This document shows positions 60,405 to 64,000 of a stretch of 64,000 nt of DNA, one piece after another. A program made the position numbers and the translations under genes. The notes under the pieces were generated by a model. It saw only the letters and a program-made list of their open reading frames with translations. It had not been told where the DNA came from and did no database searches. The DNA is from Methanomassiliicoccaceae archaeon UBA472 (lineage in GTDB: Archaea; Thermoplasmatota; Thermoplasmata; Methanomassiliicoccales; UBA472), in NCBI GenBank assembly GCA_002497075.1, contig DAML01000011.1, forward strand, positions 166,982 through 230,981, given 5' to 3'. How positions within the stretch are numbered: the stretch's first letter is position 1; each line of letters begins with the position of its first letter.

Positions 60405-61532
60405 ATGAACTTATTGGAACATGAGGCAAAGCACCTCTTCAGACACTACGGGATATCCACGCCTCGAGGCCTGTTCCATCAAGACATGGGCGGGATAGCT
60501 GGCTCGCTCGCCAATCTGGAATTTCCATTGATGGTGAAGGCCCAGACCACGGTGGGAGGCCGCGGAAAGGCAGGGGGGATACGCACCGCGATGCACGCCC
60601 AGGAAGCCCTGGAAGCCTGCGAGAGGATATTGGGAATGCGCGTAGCCGGAATGAAGGTGCATGGAGTGCTACTGGAAGAGATGATCGACTCTTCCAAGGA
60701 GATCTACCTGGCCATCACCATCGATCAACGTTCTCGCTGCCCGCTGCTGCTGGCCGGCTGCGCGGGAGGCATGGACGTGGAAAGCATGCCTTCCCATACC
60801 GTCGGAAGATGGCCCTTGGACCCAACGGAGCAACTTTCGGACGAGGTCTTGGACCAGGCTTCTCAATTCCTGTTGCGAGGAGGCGGGGGTACCAACGAGG
60901 TCAGGTCGACCATGGGGGCCATGTGGAGGCTCTTCCGGAACATGGACTGCGAGCTGGTCGAGATCAACCCACTGATGATAACCGATTCCGGGAAGGCCAT
61001 AGCCGCGGATGCCAAAGTGGCCATCGATGACGATTCTCTTTTCCGTCATACCGAGTATCTAGATCGGTCCGGTCGAGACCTCACCAGCCTGGAAAAGATG
61101 GCCAAAGACAAGGGATTCAACCTGGTCGAGCTACCCGGCGATATCGGGGTCCTGGCCAACGGGGCCGGCCTGACCATGGCCGCCCTGGACACATTGCAGA
61201 GGTACGGGGGAAGCGGGGGTACCTTCCTGGACCTGGGAGGTACGGATGACCCTGACCGGATCTCCGAGGCCTTGGGATTATTGTCATACGACTTGGCCAG
61301 AGGGAGGATAGGATCCCTCCTGGTCTGCATATTCGGAGGAATTACCAGATGCGATACCGTGGCTGACGCCATGATGCACACCATAACCGACAGGAACGTG
61401 AAAGCCAGAACGGTGGTGCGGCTGCGCGGTAACAACGAGGAAGAGGCGGCTCAGATGCTCCGCTTGGCCAATTTCAACGTGCACATAGACCTCGATGAAG
61501 CCTGCCAGCAGGCGGTAAAGGTGAGAGAATGA
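60405..61532 (+). CDS. sucC: Succinate-CoA ligase (ADP-forming) beta subunit
   Basis: 375 residues from ATG 60405, giving MNLLEHEAKHLFRHYGI, the standard start; ATG 60390 lies at or before the predicted transcription start. The ATP-grasp domain (VKAQTTVGGRGKAGGI, EEMIDSSKEIYLAITIDQR, ELVEINPLMITD) is followed by the CoA-ligase domain (VLANGAGLTMAALDTL, FLDLGGTDDPDRI). With SucD it interconverts succinyl-CoA and succinate with ATP. In methanogens the pair serves 2-oxoglutarate synthesis by the reductive partial TCA cycle. Confidence 0.93.
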   Translation: MNLLEHEAKHLFRHYGISTPRGLFHQDMGGIAGSLANLEFPLMVKAQTTVGGRGKAGGIRTAMHAQEALEACERILGMRVAGMKVHGVLLEEMIDSSKEIYLAITIDQRSRCPLLLAGCAGGMDVESMPSHTVGRWPLDPTEQLSDEVLDQASQFLLRGGGGTNEVRSTMGAMWRLFRNMDCELVEINPLMITDSGKAIAADAKVAIDDDSLFRHTEYLDRSGRDLTSLEKMAKDKGFNLVELPGDIGVLANGAGLTMAALDTLQRYGGSGGTFLDLGGTDDPDRISEALGLLSYDLARGRIGSLLVCIFGGITRCDTVADAMMHTITDRNVKARTVVRLRGNNEEEAAQMLRLANFNVHIDLDEACQQAVKVRE

Positions 61533-62401
61533 AAGGCGAAGCCCTCCTGACCGACCACAAGCTCCTGGTACAGGGGATCACCGGGAAACAAGGCCAGCAC
61601 CACACCGTCCAGATGATGGAATACGGCACCAAGGTGGTGGGGGGCGTCACCCCTGGAAAGGGAGGGCGCATCGTTAATGGCGTTCCTGTCTTCAACGATG
61701 TCCGGAGAGCTGTCGAACGGACGGGAGCGACCGCCAGCGTGGTCTTCGTTCCCGCGGCGAACCTGAAGCAGGCGGTGGTAGAGGGAATAGAAGCTGGCCT
61801 GGAGGCCATGGTGATAATCACCGAACGGACGCCGCTGCACGACTCGATGAACGTGCTTGCCTTGGCCAGGAAGAAAGGCGTGGCCATACTTGGACCGAAT
61901 TGCCCCGGGTTGTGCCTGGTCGGGCACAGCAAGGTGGGGATAATGCCCAATCGCATTTTCAGACAGGGCGATCTGGCAATCGTGTCGCGCAGCGGCACCC
62001 TGACCTACGAGGTGGTGCAGGCATTGAGCTCTGCTGGCCTGGGACAGAATGTAGTTCTGGGCTTAGGCGGGGACAGACTACTGGGAACTGACATGCGCGA
62101 AGCGGTGGAGATGGTGCTGGAGAAAGGTCCTTCCGGAGTGGTCTTGATCGGCGAGATCGGCGGCCAGATGGAAGAGGAGGCCTCGCTGCTGATCAAGAAG
62201 ATGGGCGTGGAGAACGTTTTCGGCTACGTGGCTGGGGTGTCCGCACCCCCGGCCAGACGCATGGGGCACGCCGGGGCTATCGTGTCCAGGGGCTCCGGCG
62301 GCGCCTTGGACAAGATCAATGTATTGGAATCGTCTGGAGTGACCGTGGGCCGGTCCTTGGGAGACCTGGTGGATCGGATATCCAAACGCTTCGGCAAGTG
62401 A
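61529..62401 (+). CDS. sucD: Succinate-CoA ligase alpha subunit
   Basis: 290 residues. The CoA-binding start is LVQGITGKQGQHHTVQMMEYGTKVVGG (quoted in part: GITGKQGQHHTVQMMEYGT), with VVFVPAANLKQAV, GPNCPGLC, SRSGTLTYEVVQAL and the phosphohistidine in RRMGHAGAIVSRG. It overlaps sucC by 4 bp. The length is normal. The 23S leader starts directly downstream. Confidence 0.95.
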   Translation: MKGEALLTDHKLLVQGITGKQGQHHTVQMMEYGTKVVGGVTPGKGGRIVNGVPVFNDVRRAVERTGATASVVFVPAANLKQAVVEGIEAGLEAMVIITERTPLHDSMNVLALARKKGVAILGPNCPGLCLVGHSKVGIMPNRIFRQGDLAIVSRSGTLTYEVVQALSSAGLGQNVVLGLGGDRLLGTDMREAVEMVLEKGPSGVVLIGEIGGQMEEEASLLIKKMGVENVFGYVAGVSAPPARRMGHAGAIVSRGSGGALDKINVLESSGVTVGRSLGDLVDRISKRFGK

Positions 62402-62829
62402 AAGCCGAGTTTTGTCTTCAAATTTGACATCAATATACATAATATAGGCAGGGCAGAAAACCTTATGAGGAGATAGTGCCTAGATAGTGAATACGGGCGG
62501 TAACGGTGGTAGCAACCTACAACTGGCTGCGATAAGAAACCGTTATATAATGGAACCGTAGTAGCCCGTTTCACTCGCGAAGTAGGCGAGTGTGGAAGCA
62601 TGAACATACGGGAAAACTCGTATGGGTAATGCTTAAATATACCCTCAATTATTGGGGGACTCACGCGTTCCAGCCATGTGTTGGAGCGAAGTGAGAAGTG
62701 CTCATGCACCCGGAGAGTTACCCTCTTCGGGGAAGCGGAGGAGAGTCCTGGGAATTTGGAAGAGGTCCCCGGTGATTCGTTGATACCAATCATACGCAAC
62801 CTGGACGTTTGTTAAGCCGACAATGCATA
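62402..62829 (+). promoter_or_regulatory. Structured leader and promoter region of 23S rRNA (430 nt, no gene)
   Basis: No protein-like ORF is present on the plus strand. Three TATA-like elements occur: 62432-62446, 62542-62551 and 62632-62642. Between them are strong dyads: ACGGGC (62493) with GCCCGT (62564), enclosing TAACGG/CCGTTA; CACTCGC/GCGAGTG (62572-62592); CATACG/CGTATG (62605-62624) within AGCAT/ATGCT; and, after the third TATA, CTCAC/GTGAG with TCCA/TGGA (62660-62695). Tandem promoters and leader stems are usual for rRNA transcripts, but the first hairpin group could also be a separate small RNA. Confidence 0.5.
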
Positions 62830-64000
62830 GCGGCGTTTGCTACGCCGACTGGGGAATGGCTCGGTTCGGGTGCCGAAGAAGGTCGTGCCAAGCTGCGATA
62901 AGCATCGGGTAGGTGCAAGGAGCCTATGATCCGATGATGACCTAATGCGACTTCGTAATCTTCGGATTGTTCCGTAAGGAACGGGAACGCGGGGGATCGA
63001 AACATCCTAGTACCCGCAGGAAAAGAAATCACTAGAGATACCGTGAGTAAAGGCGATCGAAAACGGTACAGGGCAAACCGAATCCCCATCAGTAATGATG
63101 GGGAAATGTGGTGTTATGGGCCCGGTTACATCCTTAAGACTAACCAGAGATCTGCTGGAACGCAGTACCATAGAGGGTGATAGTCCCGTATGGATAACTC
63201 AAGAGGATGAGTTCCGGTGTCCCTGAGTAACGTGCGTTGGATATCGCGCGTGAATTTGGGAAACATTCATTTCCAACCCTAAATACACCCCGAGACCGAT
63301 AGTGCAGTAGTAGCGTGAGTGAAAGCTGAAAAGTACCCTTGACGGGAGGTTCAAAGAGCCTGAAACCAGTCGGCTATAAATTGTATGGGCATGAAAGGGA
63401 AACCAGTGTTCATACGTCCGTTTCGAAAAACGGGCCATGGAGTTCTATTCAATGGCGAGGCTAAGAGGATCATCCTCGGAGCCGAAGGGAAACCAACAAG
63501 TCCGCAACCGCAAGGTGAGGGACGAGGTGCGCTCGCCTGGAGTCATTGGAGGGACACCCGAAGCCAGTTGATCTATACCTGGGCAGGTTGAAGCCTTTCG
63601 AAAGGAAGGTGGAGGACCGAACCGGTAATGATGTGCAAATCTTTCGGATAACCTGGGTATAGGGATGAAAGGTCAATCAAAGCTGGAAATAGCTGGTTCC
63701 TCCTGAAACTAATCGCAGTTAGATCTCGGTGGAGGTCGATCGTGTGGTAGAGCACTGATCGGGGACTTAGGGGGAGAAATCCCTCGGTCCCCTGTCAAAC
63801 TCCGAACATGTGGTCACCGTAGAAGCCGGGAGTGAGGGCATCCGGGGTAAGCTTGATGTCCATCAGGGAACGTAACCCAGCCAATAATTAAGGTCCCTAA
63901 GTTTCGGTTAAGTGTAATAACAAAGGGAGTCTGTAGTCCAAGACAACTGGGAGGTGAGCTTAGAAGCAGCCATCCTTAAAAGAGTGCGTAATAGCTCACT
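62830..64000 (+). rRNA. 23S ribosomal RNA, 5' part (continues past the window)
   Basis: Universal 23S elements appear in order: the aatggctcgg 5' region, gatcgaaacatcctagtaccc, gaaaagaaat, agtaccgtgag-type stems, gtaccccttgacgg-type sequence near 63335, gctggaaatagctggttcctcc (63682), ccaataattaaggtccctaag (63880) and gtgcgtaatagctcact at the very end, which is E. coli position about 1090. The 5' end is placed to within about 10 nt. No 16S or tRNA gene precedes it: sucD is 430 bp upstream. Unlinked rRNA genes are known in Thermoplasmata. No intron is seen in this part. Confidence 0.95.

Noticed and set aside
62735..62756. gcggaggagagtcctggg as a possible RNase P RNA P4 element
   Set aside because: It resembles the GAGGAAAGTCC element only loosely, and no matching 3' P4 strand or other RNase P helices occur before the 23S gene starts.
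62224..63755. Several open frames on the minus strand over the leader and 23S rRNA
   Set aside because: They are antisense to conserved rRNA and have no protein features.
1..64000. CRISPR arrays, insertion sequences, prophage genes and toxin-antitoxin pairs
   Set aside because: Looked for by eye. No regularly spaced repeats, transposase or integrase motifs, or phage structural genes were found; the only notable direct repeat is the coding one at 57565/57736.

Overview
The window (about 58% G+C by eye) is a chromosomal segment of a euryarchaeon, most likely a Thermoplasmata-lineage methanogen such as a member of the Methanomassiliicoccales. The evidence is an MtxX/methanogenesis marker 4 gene, archaeal-type translation genes (L10e, Rnp4, Dph2, archaeal ThrRS, type 2 methionine aminopeptidase), archaeal lipid genes (tetraether synthase, geranylgeranyl reductase, mevalonate kinase), frequent TATA boxes about 25-30 nt upstream of starts, a BHB-type tRNA intron, and a 23S rRNA gene with no 16S gene in front of it. 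The lineage is an inference; no marker was searched.

Layout. 1-8.6 kb: the end of a flavodiiron protein with a stand-alone desulforedoxin, a PHP phosphoesterase, a dihydrolipoamide dehydrogenase-like flavoprotein, a DGC protein, amt-glnK, an AlkD-like glycosylase, a UPF0173 hydrolase and an MscS channel. 8.6-13 kb: a decayed methyltransferase beside tRNA-Arg(CCT), an FKBP, an HNH protein, an M42 aminopeptidase, an acetate-transporter-family protein and tRNA-Thr(TGT). 13-24.2 kb: arginine biosynthesis, with argC-argJ-argB-argD followed by an ACT protein, a class III aminotransferase and a cupin on the minus strand, and argG-argH on the plus strand after an MFS transporter. 24.2-32.5 kb: thiDN, two GT4 glycosyltransferases, a DedA/VTT-like membrane protein, an anchored FKBP, thrS and a membrane-anchored acetolactate decarboxylase. 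32.5-39 kb: leuA-leuC-leuD-leuB, preceded by a possible leader peptide, and queD-queC-queE for preQ0 (archaeosine). 39-43.8 kb: a cation/H+ antiporter, dph2, an adenylate-forming (PaaK/F390 synthetase-like) enzyme and mtxX. 43.8-47 kb: L10e, a GNAT, rnp4, a CRM/YhbY protein and serS.

47-57.8 kb is the least ordinary part. It holds a 1387-residue secreted, pilin-like-anchored protein with a lamin-tail domain; a TrmB-family regulator divergent from tes-ferredoxin-ggr, with a perfect inverted repeat between them; mevalonate kinase; and two unrelated proteins that are each internally duplicated. 58-64 kb: a tRNA-Leu(CAA) gene interrupted by a 22-nt intron in the D-loop, metAP-sua5-MBL hydrolase, sucC-sucD, and the first about 1170 nt of 23S rRNA after a 430-nt structured leader with three TATA-like elements.

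How the genes work together: several complete or near-complete pathways are operonic (arginine from glutamate except argF and carbamoyl phosphate, leucine from 2-oxoisovalerate, preQ0). The lipid block joins isoprenoid supply (MVK), saturation (GGR with ferredoxin) and tetraether formation (Tes). I saw no CRISPR array, insertion sequence, prophage or defence island.
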